A DNA stretch of 50,253 bases, taken from assembly GCF_003671495.1 (NCBI RefSeq), contig NZ_RCHN01000012.1, forward strand, positions 1 to 50,253, given 5' to 3'. The notes beneath the pieces are model-generated. The model was not told the origin of the DNA. It did not search any database and saw only the letters and a list, made by a program, of their open reading frames with translations. Shown here one piece after another: positions 34,620 to 43,973 of the stretch. How positions within the stretch are numbered: the stretch's first letter is position 1; every line of letters starts with the position of its first letter. This DNA is from Ketobacter sp. GTDB taxonomy: Bacteria; Pseudomonadota; Gammaproteobacteria; Pseudomonadales; Ketobacteraceae. Position numbers and translations under genes: made by a program.

Positions 34620-35459
34620 TCAGTCGATCAGACCAAACGAGAGAATGTTGGCCCAGGAACGGCGACCCCGTTGGGTTTTCTCATACTCAAAGGCGCCGGA
34701 TTCGAGCCGCGGATGCTGCGGAAAATTCGCTTTCAGCACTGCCACAGAGCTGTCCCGTAACTCCGGCTGATCCAGCTCAGTGTAGGCTTCTGCCATCACC
34801 ACCAGGGCATTGGCCACCGAGGGGCTGGTGTCGAAGTTCTCCACCACATAACGGCCGCGATTGGCGGCTGCCACAAAGGCTCCCCGACGCATATAGAACT
34901 CTGCTGCCCGCAGTTCATAGGCGGCCAGCAGGTTGCGCAGGTACACCATGCGCTGACGGGCATCCGCGGCGTAGAGGCTGTTCGGAAAACGGTTGATCAG
35001 ACGGTTGAAGTCCTCAAAGGATTCCCGCGCCGGACCCATATCCCGCTCGGTGAAATCACTGGGAATAAAGCGCTCCAGCAGGCCGCGGTCCACACTGTAG
35101 GAGGCCAGGCCTTTCATATAATAGGCGTAATCCAGCTGCGGGTGATCCGGGTGGGTGTTGACGAAGCGCTCGGCGGTGGCCGCGGAGGCTTCATAATCCA
35201 GGGCGCGGTAATGACAGTAGATGAGATCCAGTTTAGCCTGGGACGCATAGCGGCCGAAGGGGTAGCGGGATTCCAGACCCTGCAGCCGCTCAATGGCCAG
35301 GCTCATGTTGTTGGCTTTGATGGCCGCCTGGGCGTCTTCGTAAAACTGCCGCTCCGACAGTTGCGGGGTTTTGGGGCCAGAGGCACAGCCCGCCAGCAAC
35401 ACCAGGGTAGCGAGGGTCAGGCCCAGACGTTGGATCAAAGTAGTTCGCCGAAACAGCAT
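34620..35459 (-). CDS. bamD: Outer membrane assembly lipoprotein BamD (ComL)
   Basis: A 279-residue lipoprotein of the BAM complex that helps fold outer-membrane beta-barrels. A lipoprotein signal peptide ends at the lipobox LAGC with acylated C25, processed by the LspA encoded at 10511. Five TPR-like helical hairpins follow, with ERLQGLESRYPFGRYASQAKLDLIY and FNRLINRFPNSLYAADARQRMVYL as the best-marked. An in-frame ATG 81 bases upstream would spoil the signal peptide and is rejected. Divergent from rluD, a conserved arrangement. Confidence 0.95.
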   Translation of the reverse strand: MLFRRTTLIQRLGLTLATLVLLAGCASGPKTPQLSERQFYEDAQAAIKANNMSLAIERLQGLESRYPFGRYASQAKLDLIYCHYRALDYEASAATAERFVNTHPDHPQLDYAYYMKGLASYSVDRGLLERFIPSDFTERDMGPARESFEDFNRLINRFPNSLYAADARQRMVYLRNLLAAYELRAAEFYMRRGAFVAAANRGRYVVENFDTSPSVANALVVMAEAYTELDQPELRDSSVAVLKANFPQHPRLESGAFEYEKTQRGRRSWANILSFGLID

Positions 35460-35602
35460 AGGGTGTTTTAGTCCACGATTATTATTTTCGAAGCGGGCAT
35501 TATAGCCAGTTTGAACGCCCAGGGCAGCCCACCGCAGCAAAGTCAGGTTTCTGCCCTGATTATCAGGTAAAATATCCGACCCCCGCGTTAAGAGAGAGTT
35601 CC

Positions 35603-36562
35603 ATGACCCAGCAAATACAACTCAGTGCCCAGGTGACCGATGAGCAGGCCGGCCAGCGGCTGGATCAGGTGGCAGCGGAGCTGTTTCCGGATTTTTCCCG
35701 TTCCCGTCTGCAGACCTGGATCAAGCGGGGCGAGCTGACGGTCAACGGGCAGCCCCGTAAGCCCCGGGAGAAGGTCATCGGCGGCGAGAGCCTGACCATC
35801 GACGCCGAACTGGAGCCAGAGCAGAGCTGGGAGCCCCAGCCCATCGACCTGGACATTGTCCATGAGGACGAGCACCTGCTGTTGATCAACAAGCCAGCGG
35901 GGCTGGTGGTGCACCCGGCGGCAGGTAATCGTGACAGCACGCTGTTGAACGCCCTGCTGCACCATGCGCCGGAACTGGCCACATTGCCCCGGGCGGGCAT
36001 CGTGCACCGCATCGACAAAGACACCACCGGTCTGCTGGTGGTGGCCAAGACCCTCAAGGCCCATGCCTCCCTGGTGTCCCAGTTGCAGGAAAAAACCGCT
36101 TTCCGGGAATATGAAGCCATTGTCCAGGGTGTCATGACCGGCGGTGGCAAGGTGGATGAGCCCATCGGGCGCCATCCCACCCAGCGTACCCGGCAGGCCG
36201 TGACCCACTCCGGCAAGCCCGCGGTGACCCATTATCGGTTGATTGAGCGCTTCCGCGCGCACACTCACATCCGGGTGCAACTGGAAACCGGGCGCACCCA
36301 CCAGATCCGGGTGCACATGGCCCACATACAGTACCCGCTGCTGGGTGACCCCACCTACGGCGGGCGGCTGCGTATTCCCAAGGGCGCCACCGCTGAATTA
36401 GTGGAAGCCCTGCGCCAGTTCAAACGCCAGGCCCTGCATGCCAGGAAACTGGGGGTGGAGCACCCGGCCACCGGCGAATATTGCGAGTGGGAAGTGCCGC
36501 TGCCAGAGGATTTTCGCGACATGATCAAGGTGCTGCGGGATGACGTTGCCAGCGATCAGTGA
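35603..36562 (+). CDS. rluD: 23S rRNA pseudouridine synthase RluD
   Basis: A 319-residue RluA-family enzyme making pseudouridines in helix 69 of 23S rRNA. An S4-type RNA-binding domain lies at about 16-75 (RLDQVAAELFPDFSRSRLQTWIK), then the synthase domain with catalytic D138 in HRIDKDTTGLLVVAK. ETGRTHQIRVHMAHI near 231 and GDPTYGG near 250 are the usual family motifs. AAGAGAGAG precedes the ATG. It overlaps pgeF by 23 bases. The rluD-pgeF-clpB order next to bamD supports RluD rather than RluA or RluC. Confidence 0.95.
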   Translation: MTQQIQLSAQVTDEQAGQRLDQVAAELFPDFSRSRLQTWIKRGELTVNGQPRKPREKVIGGESLTIDAELEPEQSWEPQPIDLDIVHEDEHLLLINKPAGLVVHPAAGNRDSTLLNALLHHAPELATLPRAGIVHRIDKDTTGLLVVAKTLKAHASLVSQLQEKTAFREYEAIVQGVMTGGGKVDEPIGRHPTQRTRQAVTHSGKPAVTHYRLIERFRAHTHIRVQLETGRTHQIRVHMAHIQYPLLGDPTYGGRLRIPKGATAELVEALRQFKRQALHARKLGVEHPATGEYCEWEVPLPEDFRDMIKVLRDDVASDQ

Positions 36563-37304
36563 CGACTATCCGGCCCATTGGTTGCAACCGGAGTGGTCGC
36601 TGCCGGGGGTGCGGGCCTGGTGCACAACCCGGTATGGGGACTGCTCGCAACCACCCTACGACGGCTTCAACACCGCCAACCATGTAGGGGACGATCCGGC
36701 TTCGGTGGCGGCCTGCCGTGCTGCGTTGTCCAGTTACTTTCAGTGGCATTCCGAACCGCAATGGCTGCGGCAGGTGCACGGTACTCAGGTGGTGGAGGCG
36801 CAAGGCGACGGGCTCGAGCGGGAAGCCGACGGTGTCTACAGCAGGCAGCCCGGGCAGGTGTGTACCCTGCACACAGCGGATTGTTTACCGGCTTTTTTTG
36901 CCAGCGCAGCCGGCGATGAGGTGGCCCTGGCCCATGCTGGCTGGCGGGGCCTGGCGGATGGTGTATTGGAAGCCACCCTGCAAACATTCCAGGCCGATCC
37001 CGCGGAGATTCTCGTCTGGCTTGGGCCAGCCATCAGCCAGCCCAACTATGAGGTGGGGGACGACGTGCGGGACGCTTTTCTGCAACAGGCCCCCCACCTC
37101 AGCACCTGTTTTGAACGTAACCCTCGGCAACGCTGGCAATGTGATTTGGTGAGCCTGGCCCGAGCCCGCTTGCAGGAAGCCGGCGTACGCCACATCTCCG
37201 GTGGTCGCCATTGTACCTTCGGTGACCCCCGCTTCTTCTCCTTCCGTCGCCAGCCGGTGACCGGACGCCTGTTGTCCCTGATCTGGATTGATCCAGCTCA
37301 ATAA
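36540..37304 (+). CDS. pgeF: Peptidoglycan editing factor PgeF (YfiH, DUF152)
   Basis: A 254-residue member of the YfiH/laccase-domain family. In E. coli, PgeF removes misincorporated L-Ser from UDP-MurNAc precursors, and older annotations call the family polyphenol oxidase. The metal ligands H80 (QVHG), C115 (TADC) and H132 (AHAGWRG) are all present. The start overlaps rluD by 23 bases, so translation is coupled. The spacing to clpB is 127 bases and contains a heat-shock promoter, so clpB is at least partly independent. Confidence 0.93.
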   Translation: MTLPAISDDYPAHWLQPEWSLPGVRAWCTTRYGDCSQPPYDGFNTANHVGDDPASVAACRAALSSYFQWHSEPQWLRQVHGTQVVEAQGDGLEREADGVYSRQPGQVCTLHTADCLPAFFASAAGDEVALAHAGWRGLADGVLEATLQTFQADPAEILVWLGPAISQPNYEVGDDVRDAFLQQAPHLSTCFERNPRQRWQCDLVSLARARLQEAGVRHISGGRHCTFGDPRFFSFRRQPVTGRLLSLIWIDPAQ

Positions 37305-37339
37305 CGCCACTTCGTTTTCCCCTTTAAATGCTCAAAGGC

Positions 37340-37368
37340 GTTGAAAAAGCGCCTGTGCGCCCCCAAAT
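37340..37368 (+). promoter_or_regulatory. Sigma-32 (heat-shock) promoter of clpB
   Basis: GTTGAAA (37340-37346), 14-bp spacer, CCCCAAAT (37361-37368): 6 of 7 and 7 of 8 matches to the RpoH consensus CTTGAAA-N13/15-CCCCATNT. Transcription would start near 37375, some 57 bases before clpB. Confidence 0.85.
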
Positions 37369-37431
37369 TGTAAAGCAGTTTAAGGGGCGTATAGGTGCGC
37401 CGCAGAGCAGAAAAGATTACGAGGGTGTTAC

Positions 37432-40005
37432 ATGCGAATTGACCGATTGACCAGCAAGCTGCAGATGGCGTTATCCGACGCCCAGTCGATTGCAGTGGGG
37501 CGGGATCATAATTTTATTGAGCCGGTGCATGTGCTGTCGGCCATGCTGGAAGACGCCAGCGGCAGCATCAAGCCGTTATTGGCCCAGGCCGGTGCCAACG
37601 TAGGCCAGTTGAAGGACGAAGTCACCGCCCAACTGATCCGTTTGCCCCAGGTGCAGAACCACGATGGCGACGTGCACATGTCCAACGACATGGGGCGCAT
37701 TCTGAACGTGGCGGATAAATACGCGCAGCAGCGTGGTGACAAATACATTTCCAGTGAAATCGTGCTGCTGGCCATGGTGGAGGACAAAGGTACCACCGGA
37801 CAGATCTTCAAAAAACTGGGCATCACCAAGCAGGATCTGGAAACAGCCATTGAAAAAATTCGTGGGGGTGAACAAGTGAACGATCCCAATGCAGAAGAAT
37901 CCCGTCAGGCGCTGGAGAAATACACTCTGGATCTGACCAAGCGCGCCGCTGACGGCAAACTGGATCCGGTGATTGGCCGCGATGATGAAATCCGGCGCAC
38001 CATCCAGGTGTTGCAGCGTCGCACCAAAAACAACCCGGTGCTGATTGGGGAGCCTGGTGTGGGCAAAACCGCCATTGTGGAAGGTCTGGCGCAACGGGTG
38101 GTCAACGGCGAAGTGCCGGAAGGTCTCAAAAACAAGCGCGTGCTGTCCCTGGACATGGGCTCGTTGCTGGCCGGTGCCAAATACCGAGGAGAGTTCGAGG
38201 AGCGCCTCAAGTCCGTGTTGAATGAACTGGCAAAAGAAGAGGGCAGTGTGATCCTCTTTATTGATGAGTTGCATACCATGGTGGGTGCCGGCAAAAGCGA
38301 AGGCGCCATGGATGCCGGCAATATGCTGAAGCCGGCGTTGGCCCGGGGTGAATTGCATTGCGTTGGCGCCACTACGCTGGATGAGTACCGTCAGTACATT
38401 GAAAAGGATGCTGCGCTGGAACGCCGTTTCCAGAAGGTGTTGGTGGATCAGCCCTCGGTGGAGGACACCATTGCCATTCTGCGCGGATTGAAAGAGCGTT
38501 ACGAAGTGCATCACGGCGTCAACATCACCGACTCCGCCATTGTGGAAGCCGCCAAATTGTCCCAGCGCTACATCACGGATCGGCAGTTACCGGACAAGGC
38601 CATTGACCTGATCGATGAGGCCGCCAGCCGCATCCGCATGGAGATGGATTCCAAGCCGGAAGAGTTGGATCGCCTGGACCGTCGCCTGATCCAGCTGAAG
38701 ATGGAACGGGAAGCGCTGAAAAAAGAGGAAGACGAAGCCTCCCGCAAACGCCTGGACAAACTCAACGACGACATCGACAAAATTGAAAAAGAATACGCGG
38801 ATCTGGATGAGGTCTGGACCGCAGAGAAAGCCTCACTGCACGGTAGCCAGCAGATCAAGGCGGATCTGGAACAGGCGCGTATTGATCTGGAGCAGGCCCG
38901 CCGCAGCGGCGACCTCACCAAAATGTCCGAGTTGCAGTACGGTCGTATTCCCGCGTTGGAAAAGCAGCTGGATATGGCGGCCCAGGCGGAAATGATGGAA
39001 ATGAAACTGCTGCGCAACAAGGTAACGGAAGAGGAAATCGCCGAGGTGGTGTCCAAGTGGACCGGTATTCCCGTGTCCAAAATGCTGGAAGGCGAGCGGG
39101 AAAAACTGCTGAAGATGGAGGACGCCCTGCACCAGCGTGTGGTGGGGCAGGATGAGGCCATCAAAGCGGTGTCTGATGCCATCCGTCGTTCCCGCGCCGG
39201 CTTGGCTGATCCGAACCGACCCAACGGATCATTCCTCTTTCTGGGGCCCACCGGTGTGGGTAAAACCGAGCTGTGTAAAGCCTTGGCGACGTTCCTGTTT
39301 GATACCGAGGAGGCATTGGTGCGCATCGATATGTCCGAGTTTATGGAGAAGCACTCTGTGGCCCGGTTGATCGGTGCCCCCCCAGGCTATGTAGGCTACG
39401 AAGAAGGCGGTTACCTGACCGAGAGCGTGCGCCGCAAACCCTATTCCGTGATTTTGCTGGATGAGGTGGAGAAAGCGCATCCCGATGTGTTCAACATTCT
39501 TCTGCAGGTGCTGGAGGATGGACGCCTTACCGACGGACAGGGGCGTACTGTGGATTTCCGTAACACGGTGATTGTCATGACCTCCAACATGGGCTCTGAC
39601 GTCATTCAGACCATGGCAGGCGAAGAGCAATATGACCGTATGAAAGCCGCGGTGATGGACATTGTAGCCACGCACTTCCGACCGGAGTTGATCAACCGCA
39701 TTGATGAACTCGTGGTCTTCCATCCGCTGTTGAATGAGCAGATCAAGGGCATTGCTGAGATCCAGCTGGCCAACCTGCGCAAACGGCTGGCGGACCGGGA
39801 TCTGACCCTGGACTTGTCGGACGAGGTCATGGCCCGTCTGGTGGAAGCCGGCTTCGATCCAGTGTACGGTGCCAGGCCCTTGAAGCGGGCGATTCAGCGG
39901 GAGATCGAAAATCCTCTGGCCCAGTCCATCCTGAGTGGGGAGTTTCTGCCCGGAGATACCATTCGTGGAGCCCTGGTGGAAAACGTTATCCGCTTCACCA
40001 AATAG
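37432..40005 (+). CDS. clpB: ATP-dependent disaggregase ClpB
   Basis: An 857-residue Hsp104/ClpB chaperone that, with DnaK, pulls polypeptides out of aggregates. It has an N-domain (about 1-145), NBD1 with Walker A GEPGVGKT at 206-213, the long coiled-coil middle domain at about 400-520, NBD2 with Walker A GPTGVGKT at 605-612, and the pore loops (KYRGEFEER near 250, GYVGYEEGG near 650). Length matches E. coli ClpB (857). GAGGGTG lies before the ATG. An internal ATG near residue 150 could give the known short form, but I see no strong site. It is followed by a perfect palindrome. Confidence 0.98.
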   Translation: MRIDRLTSKLQMALSDAQSIAVGRDHNFIEPVHVLSAMLEDASGSIKPLLAQAGANVGQLKDEVTAQLIRLPQVQNHDGDVHMSNDMGRILNVADKYAQQRGDKYISSEIVLLAMVEDKGTTGQIFKKLGITKQDLETAIEKIRGGEQVNDPNAEESRQALEKYTLDLTKRAADGKLDPVIGRDDEIRRTIQVLQRRTKNNPVLIGEPGVGKTAIVEGLAQRVVNGEVPEGLKNKRVLSLDMGSLLAGAKYRGEFEERLKSVLNELAKEEGSVILFIDELHTMVGAGKSEGAMDAGNMLKPALARGELHCVGATTLDEYRQYIEKDAALERRFQKVLVDQPSVEDTIAILRGLKERYEVHHGVNITDSAIVEAAKLSQRYITDRQLPDKAIDLIDEAASRIRMEMDSKPEELDRLDRRLIQLKMEREALKKEEDEASRKRLDKLNDDIDKIEKEYADLDEVWTAEKASLHGSQQIKADLEQARIDLEQARRSGDLTKMSELQYGRIPALEKQLDMAAQAEMMEMKLLRNKVTEEEIAEVVSKWTGIPVSKMLEGEREKLLKMEDALHQRVVGQDEAIKAVSDAIRRSRAGLADPNRPNGSFLFLGPTGVGKTELCKALATFLFDTEEALVRIDMSEFMEKHSVARLIGAPPGYVGYEEGGYLTESVRRKPYSVILLDEVEKAHPDVFNILLQVLEDGRLTDGQGRTVDFRNTVIVMTSNMGSDVIQTMAGEEQYDRMKAAVMDIVATHFRPELINRIDELVVFHPLLNEQIKGIAEIQLANLRKRLADRDLTLDLSDEVMARLVEAGFDPVYGARPLKRAIQREIENPLAQSILSGEFLPGDTIRGALVENVIRFTK

Positions 40006-40034
40006 CGGCACATTCAACAGGTTAAGTCCCCCCA

Positions 40035-40060
40035 AGAGGCCCGGACATGTCCGGGCCTCT
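40035..40060. terminator. 26-bp perfect palindrome after clpB
   Basis: AGAGGCCCGGACA and its exact complement, centred at 40047/40048, followed by GCCGTTT. It is a strong GC-rich stem 30 bases after the clpB stop and probably terminates clpB. An ATG sits at its centre but is unlikely to be the start of the next gene. Confidence 0.65.
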
Positions 40061-40091
40061 GCCGTTTGCATGCTTCCGGCGCAGCCCCCGG

Positions 40092-40130
40092 ATTCGTACT
40101 ATCCTTAATAGATTGATGTGTAGTACGAAT
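40092..40130. promoter_or_regulatory. 10-bp inverted repeat around the kinase gene start
   Basis: ATTCGTACTA (40092-40101) and TAGTACGAAT (40121-40130) are exact complements 19 bases apart. The spacer includes the candidate ATG at 40116. It could be an operator or an mRNA hairpin that hides the start. Confidence 0.5.
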
Positions 40131-42941
40131 GGTGCCAAGGCCAATTCCCTAATTGAGTTTTCCGCTTTGGTCGGTTCCGGTTCTCAATCCGCAAAGTGGT
40201 ATGGTGGTTTGCGCACGTTTGCTTTTATTTTCATCCTGTTGCACATGCTCGGCGTGTCGGTCGCTCTGGCGGAGCTGAACCTGTCTGACGCCGGAAGCGA
40301 CAGCACTGGGCAATTTGATTATGCCCAGTTGGAATATGTGTTGTTGCATGAACCGGGTACAAGTCAGAACCTCCCGGCGGAATCTGCCTGGCAACGGCAC
40401 TCCGATACGGTGCCCAATTTCGGCTTTACCCACGACACGCTCTGGTTACGATTTACCGTCAGCAACCCCCAAGTCGACACGGTGTCCCGTTTGCTGGAAG
40501 TGGGTTATCCCCTGTTAGGCCGGGTTGAGCTCATCCACATGCAGGGTGACCGCACGCTGGGCAGTCTGGAGATCGGCAACAATGTCGACTTCCGGCAACG
40601 CCCGATCAATCATCGTAACTTGGTATTTCCCCTGTCTTTCCCACCGGAATCCGAGTCCACGGTGTATCTGAAAATTCAGGGTGGTAATGGTATCCAGGTA
40701 CCTTTGGCCCTATGGAGTGAGTCCCAGTTCTGGCAGACGGATCAGCACCGGCTTTCCTGGCTCAATCTGTACTACGGATTAATGTTGTCGATGATCTTCT
40801 ACAACCTGTTTCTGGTGTGGGGGGTTCGCGATATTGTTTATCTGTATTACGTCTTCACGATGGTGGGGGTGCTGCTGTTTCAAACTGTATTGTATGGCAC
40901 CGCCTTTCAGTTTTTATGGCCGGCCCACCCGCAATGGAACGCCGTCAGTATCGCTTTCTTTATTCCCATCGCGACCGGGTGTGCCAATCTGTTTTCCAAC
41001 AAGATGCTTCGGATCAAAGAGGTATCGCCCCTGTTGCATCAATTGGTTATGTTGCAGATTGTGGGCGCTCCGGTGTTGTCCCTGGCCAGCCTGGTATTTC
41101 CCTACCAGTATGTGGTTCCCATCTCCACCTTTATGACGGCAACCAGTGCCTCCACCATCGGTTACCTGGGAATTCGCCATTGGTCTCAATACGAGGTTGA
41201 TGCCCGGATTTTCACCGTGGCCTGGAACGTTTTTGTGTTTGGTTGCGTGGTGATGGCATTGAGCAAGTTCGCGCTGCTGCCCTACAACTGGTTCACTCAT
41301 AATCTGGTGCAAATTGGCTCTGCCCTGGAGACCATCCTGTTGTCGCTGGCACTTACAGCGCGCATCAACCGCTTGCGCGAGGATCGTCTTAATCTGGAGA
41401 AAATCCAGTTCCAGGCCCGGGAAAAAGAAATAAAGGCAGAACGGGAATTGATGGAGGCAAAATACGAGAGTAAAGCCAAAAGTGAATTCCTGGCGGTCAT
41501 GAGTCATGAGATCCGCACTCCGATGAACGGCGTGTTGGGTATGCTGGACCTGCTGAAAGATACACCGCTCAATAAAGAGCAGGCCCGCATGGTGGGCACC
41601 ATCGAAAGCTCTGGCATGCTGCTGTTAAACATCCTCAACGACATATTGGACATCAGCAAGATTGAGTCCGGTAAGCTGAAACTGGAATCCATTCCCATGT
41701 CGTTACACCAGATCATCAATGATGCTGTAGGGATTTTCGCAGCATCTGCGCGGCAGAAATCTTTGCTGATGGCCTCTTTTGTCAGTCCTTCCCTGAACAG
41801 TCCATTGATGGGTGATCCCACCCGGCTCAAACAGGTGGTGTTCAATCTGGTGGGCAATGCCATCAAGTTTACAGAACAGGGCCATGTGTTTGTTCGCGTG
41901 GTGTGCGTGGATGAGGGTCAAGTGGGGGAGGGTTGCCAGCGGGTGCGGATCGAAGTATCGGATTCCGGCATCGGGTTATCGAAACCGGCCCAGGAGCGAT
42001 TGTTTCAATCCTTCAGTCAAGGTGACCGTTCTACTAGTCGAAAATACGGTGGCACCGGCCTGGGGCTCGCCATCAGCAAGCGTCTGGTGGAAGCCATGGC
42101 AGGGAGCATCCATGTCGACAGTCGGGAGGGTGAAGGCAGTGAGTTCCGGGTTGAGCTGGACTTGCCGGTAGTGCCGGGCAGTTCAGCTGGGCGACGCCAT
42201 CCGGCGCCGGCGGTTGTGACTCGTATGGACTATCCACCCCTGGAGGCGTTTCTCAAACAATGCCTGCAAATGGAGGGCATGGTGGTGCTGCGCGATGAAA
42301 GCGATCGCATTCCCCCAGGGTCAATCCGCATCGTTGGTTCCGATAAAAGCGTCACCTGCACCCTTTATCAAGGGACGCCGGCATCCGCTCAGACTCACGA
42401 ATCCCCCTTCAATATTAACGCCTGCTTGGGCTGGGAACCGGGAGCGATGGCCAACCCGGATCTCGCGCACAAAGCAGGTAATGTTGCCCGGGAGCGGCCA
42501 GAGCTTGACCTGGCTGGAAGAAAGTTACGCCTGCTGGTGGCGGAAGACAACGCAGTCAATCAGCTGGTCATTAAGGAGTTGCTGAAGCCCTGGGTGGAAC
42601 AGCTGGACCTGGTGGCCAACGGCGTGGAGGCGTTGCAGCATTATCAGCAAGCAGGGCAAACCTACGATTACGTGCTGATGGACTGTGAAATGCCCGAGAT
42701 GGACGGCTACGAGGCCACCCGCCGTATCAGGGAGTATGAGCGGGCCCAGGGTTTGAGGGCAGTGCCGATCGTCGCACTGACCGCCCACGCCTTCGAAGAG
42801 TTCAAAGATAAGGCATTCAGGGCGGGCATGGATGCGCATTTGGCCAAACCACTGAACCGGGAACGGCTGCTGCAATTTTTCAGGGAGAGCCAGGCAGTAC
42901 AGTCGCTGTCGTCTCAGCAGGCAGGGGGAATGCGGGGGTAG
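40116..42941 (+). CDS. 7TM-DISM hybrid sensor histidine kinase with receiver domain
   Basis: About 941 residues. Signal or first membrane helix near 34-51, an extracytoplasmic 7TMR-DISMED2-like beta domain (about 55-210), seven membrane helices of the 7TMR-DISM type (about 213-420), then a short coil. HisKA has H464 in [12 protein letters not shown], the HATPase domain has [15 protein letters not shown] and [14 protein letters not shown], and a C-terminal receiver has D856 in [10 protein letters not shown]. The DISM fold usually binds carbohydrate or other small ligands, but the signal is unknown. No partner regulator is adjacent, so output must pass through another protein. The start is uncertain: ATG 40047 lies inside the clpB palindrome, 40116 is my choice, and TTG 40209 is possible. 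Confidence 0.88.
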   Translation: MCSTNGAKANSLIEFSALVGSGSQSAKWYGGLRTFAFIFILLHMLGVSVALAELNLSDAGSDSTGQFDYAQLEYVLLHEPGTSQNLPAESAWQRHSDTVPNFGFTHDTLWLRFTVSNPQVDTVSRLLEVGYPLLGRVELIHMQGDRTLGSLEIGNNVDFRQRPINHRNLVFPLSFPPESESTVYLKIQGGNGIQVPLALWSESQFWQTDQHRLSWLNLYYGLMLSMIFYNLFLVWGVRDIVYLYYVFTMVGVLLFQTVLYGTAFQFLWPAHPQWNAVSIAFFIPIATGCANLFSNKMLRIKEVSPLLHQLVMLQIVGAPVLSLASLVFPYQYVVPISTFMTATSASTIGYLGIRHWSQYEVDARIFTVAWNVFVFGCVVMALSKFALLPYNWFTHNLVQIGSALETILLSLALTARINRLREDRLNLEKIQFQAREKEIKAERELMEAKYESKAKSEFLAVMSHEIRTPMNGVLGMLDLLKDTPLNKEQARMVGTIESSGMLLLNILNDILDISKIESGKLKLESIPMSLHQIINDAVGIFAASARQKSLLMASFVSPSLNSPLMGDPTRLKQVVFNLVGNAIKFTEQGHVFVRVVCVDEGQVGEGCQRVRIEVSDSGIGLSKPAQERLFQSFSQGDRSTSRKYGGTGLGLAISKRLVEAMAGSIHVDSREGEGSEFRVELDLPVVPGSSAGRRHPAPAVVTRMDYPPLEAFLKQCLQMEGMVVLRDESDRIPPGSIRIVGSDKSVTCTLYQGTPASAQTHESPFNINACLGWEPGAMANPDLAHKAGNVARERPELDLAGRKLRLLVAEDNAVNQLVIKELLKPWVEQLDLVANGVEALQHYQQAGQTYDYVLMDCEMPEMDGYEATRRIREYERAQGLRAVPIVALTAHAFEEFKDKAFRAGMDAHLAKPLNRERLLQFFRESQAVQSLSSQQAGGMRG

Positions 42942-42971
42942 TCAGGCCCCACGCAGGTGGGGCGGAAGGGA

Positions 42972-43430
42972 TCAGAGACCTTTGCAGTTTTCGTCGATAT
43001 ATTTGCCGACTTCTTCAACCCGTTTCTTGATCTCATCTTCACCGAGATAACGTACTTCACCGTTGGCATCGGTTTCCTTAACCCGGCGGTTGGCCTTGAG
43101 CTGAGCCAGGTTCTGGCGCTGGATCTTGCAATTGTTGGCCATAATCTCACGGTTCTGTTTCTCAACAGCGGATTCCTCCTGGGGAGCTTGCTGGGCGGTT
43201 TCCGCTGCCTTGCGCTTTTCCTCCAGTTTTTCAATGGCCTGCTCCTGATCGCTGGAGGCACCGGTTTTTACGTTCACCACCGAGGCGGTTTCGGTGTCCG
43301 GCGGGTTCTCACCATAGTGCGTGACCCCCTGTGAATCCACCCATTTATAGAACTTGCCGGCGTGGCTGGCAGGCGAGATCAGCAGGGATATGCACAGGGC
43401 GGACAGCAGCAGTAATGGTTTTTTTATCAT
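42972..43430 (-). CDS. DUF4124 domain-containing periplasmic protein
   Basis: A 152-residue protein. A signal peptide ends ISPASHAG near residue 25. The DUF4124 segment FYKWVDSQGVTHYGENPP follows at once, and a charged coiled-coil part rich in Glu, Lys and Gln (about 60-105) completes it. Three cysteines in the mature or signal region include NNCKIQ and ENCKGL at the C-terminus, which could pair. Such proteins are common in Gammaproteobacteria and their function is not known. It converges with the kinase gene (30 bases between stops, with a small GCCCCAC/GTGGGGC hairpin at 42946-42963). Confidence 0.85.
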   Translation of the reverse strand: MIKKPLLLLSALCISLLISPASHAGKFYKWVDSQGVTHYGENPPDTETASVVNVKTGASSDQEQAIEKLEEKRKAAETAQQAPQEESAVEKQNREIMANNCKIQRQNLAQLKANRRVKETDANGEVRYLGEDEIKKRVEEVGKYIDENCKGL

Positions 43431-43973
43431 GACGTTGCTCTAATCTGTGAAGTAACTACTCTAACTATAGCTGGTTGGGCGCCGGGTTCGCAGGAATTCG
43501 CGCTCATTTTGTGAATTCAGCAGCGCTATTGAGGCGCTATTTGAAAAGTATAGGTGAAACCGCGCTAAGTTCATGGTTTTCCACATAAAGATACTCTATT
43601 GACAAAATTTACATCCGTCGTCAAGATATGCGGCTCACTGAGGTGGGTGCAAATCGCTGGGAGAAACCTGACCGATTTGCGCTAGAGCGAGAGTATCGCC
43701 ACATTTGGGCAGGCCCCGCGCGCCGGCTTACCTGCCATACCCCGTCGATCTCGCTAGATAAATCATAGGCTTAACAGCGTATGAGGCAATTGGGCCAAAA
43801 CCCCCGTGCTCTGATTGCCAAGCTAGCTTTGACCCACAGGCCGCCCCGATTGATTGGTAATGCAATGGGGTGGAACTGACATTCATGACTTTAATTGGAT
43901 TGTAACAGGCTTGGGCAAGGGCTGATCGGTCATTGGGACTGACGCTGCTTGTTCAGGATTAAGGTGTGAGATC
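43431..43973. other. 543-bp intergenic leader region before ilvI
   Basis: No convincing gene. A perfect -35 TTGACA (43599-43604) has only a weak -10 (CAAGAT, 17-bp spacer). Nearer to ilvI, CTGACA (43876-43881) is followed by TGTAAC 19 bp later. A 46-codon frame starts at ATG 43628 without a Shine-Dalgarno. A GGCAGG/CCTGCC stem with an 18-nt GC-rich loop covers about 43708-43738. I see no leader peptide rich in Leu/Ile/Val codons and no classical attenuator directly before ilvI. The length suggests a long regulatory region, as known for Lrp-controlled ilvIH in E. coli. Confidence 0.5.

Noticed and set aside
34436..34996. 186-codon plus-strand frame across the nadE end and bamD
   Set aside because: It starts within nadE in another frame and runs antisense through bamD, Arg/Pro/Ser-rich without domains.
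43628..43768. 46-codon ORF in the ilvI upstream gap
   Set aside because: No Shine-Dalgarno, no signal or membrane features and no excess of Ile, Leu or Val codons, so neither a small gene nor an attenuator leader peptide is supported.
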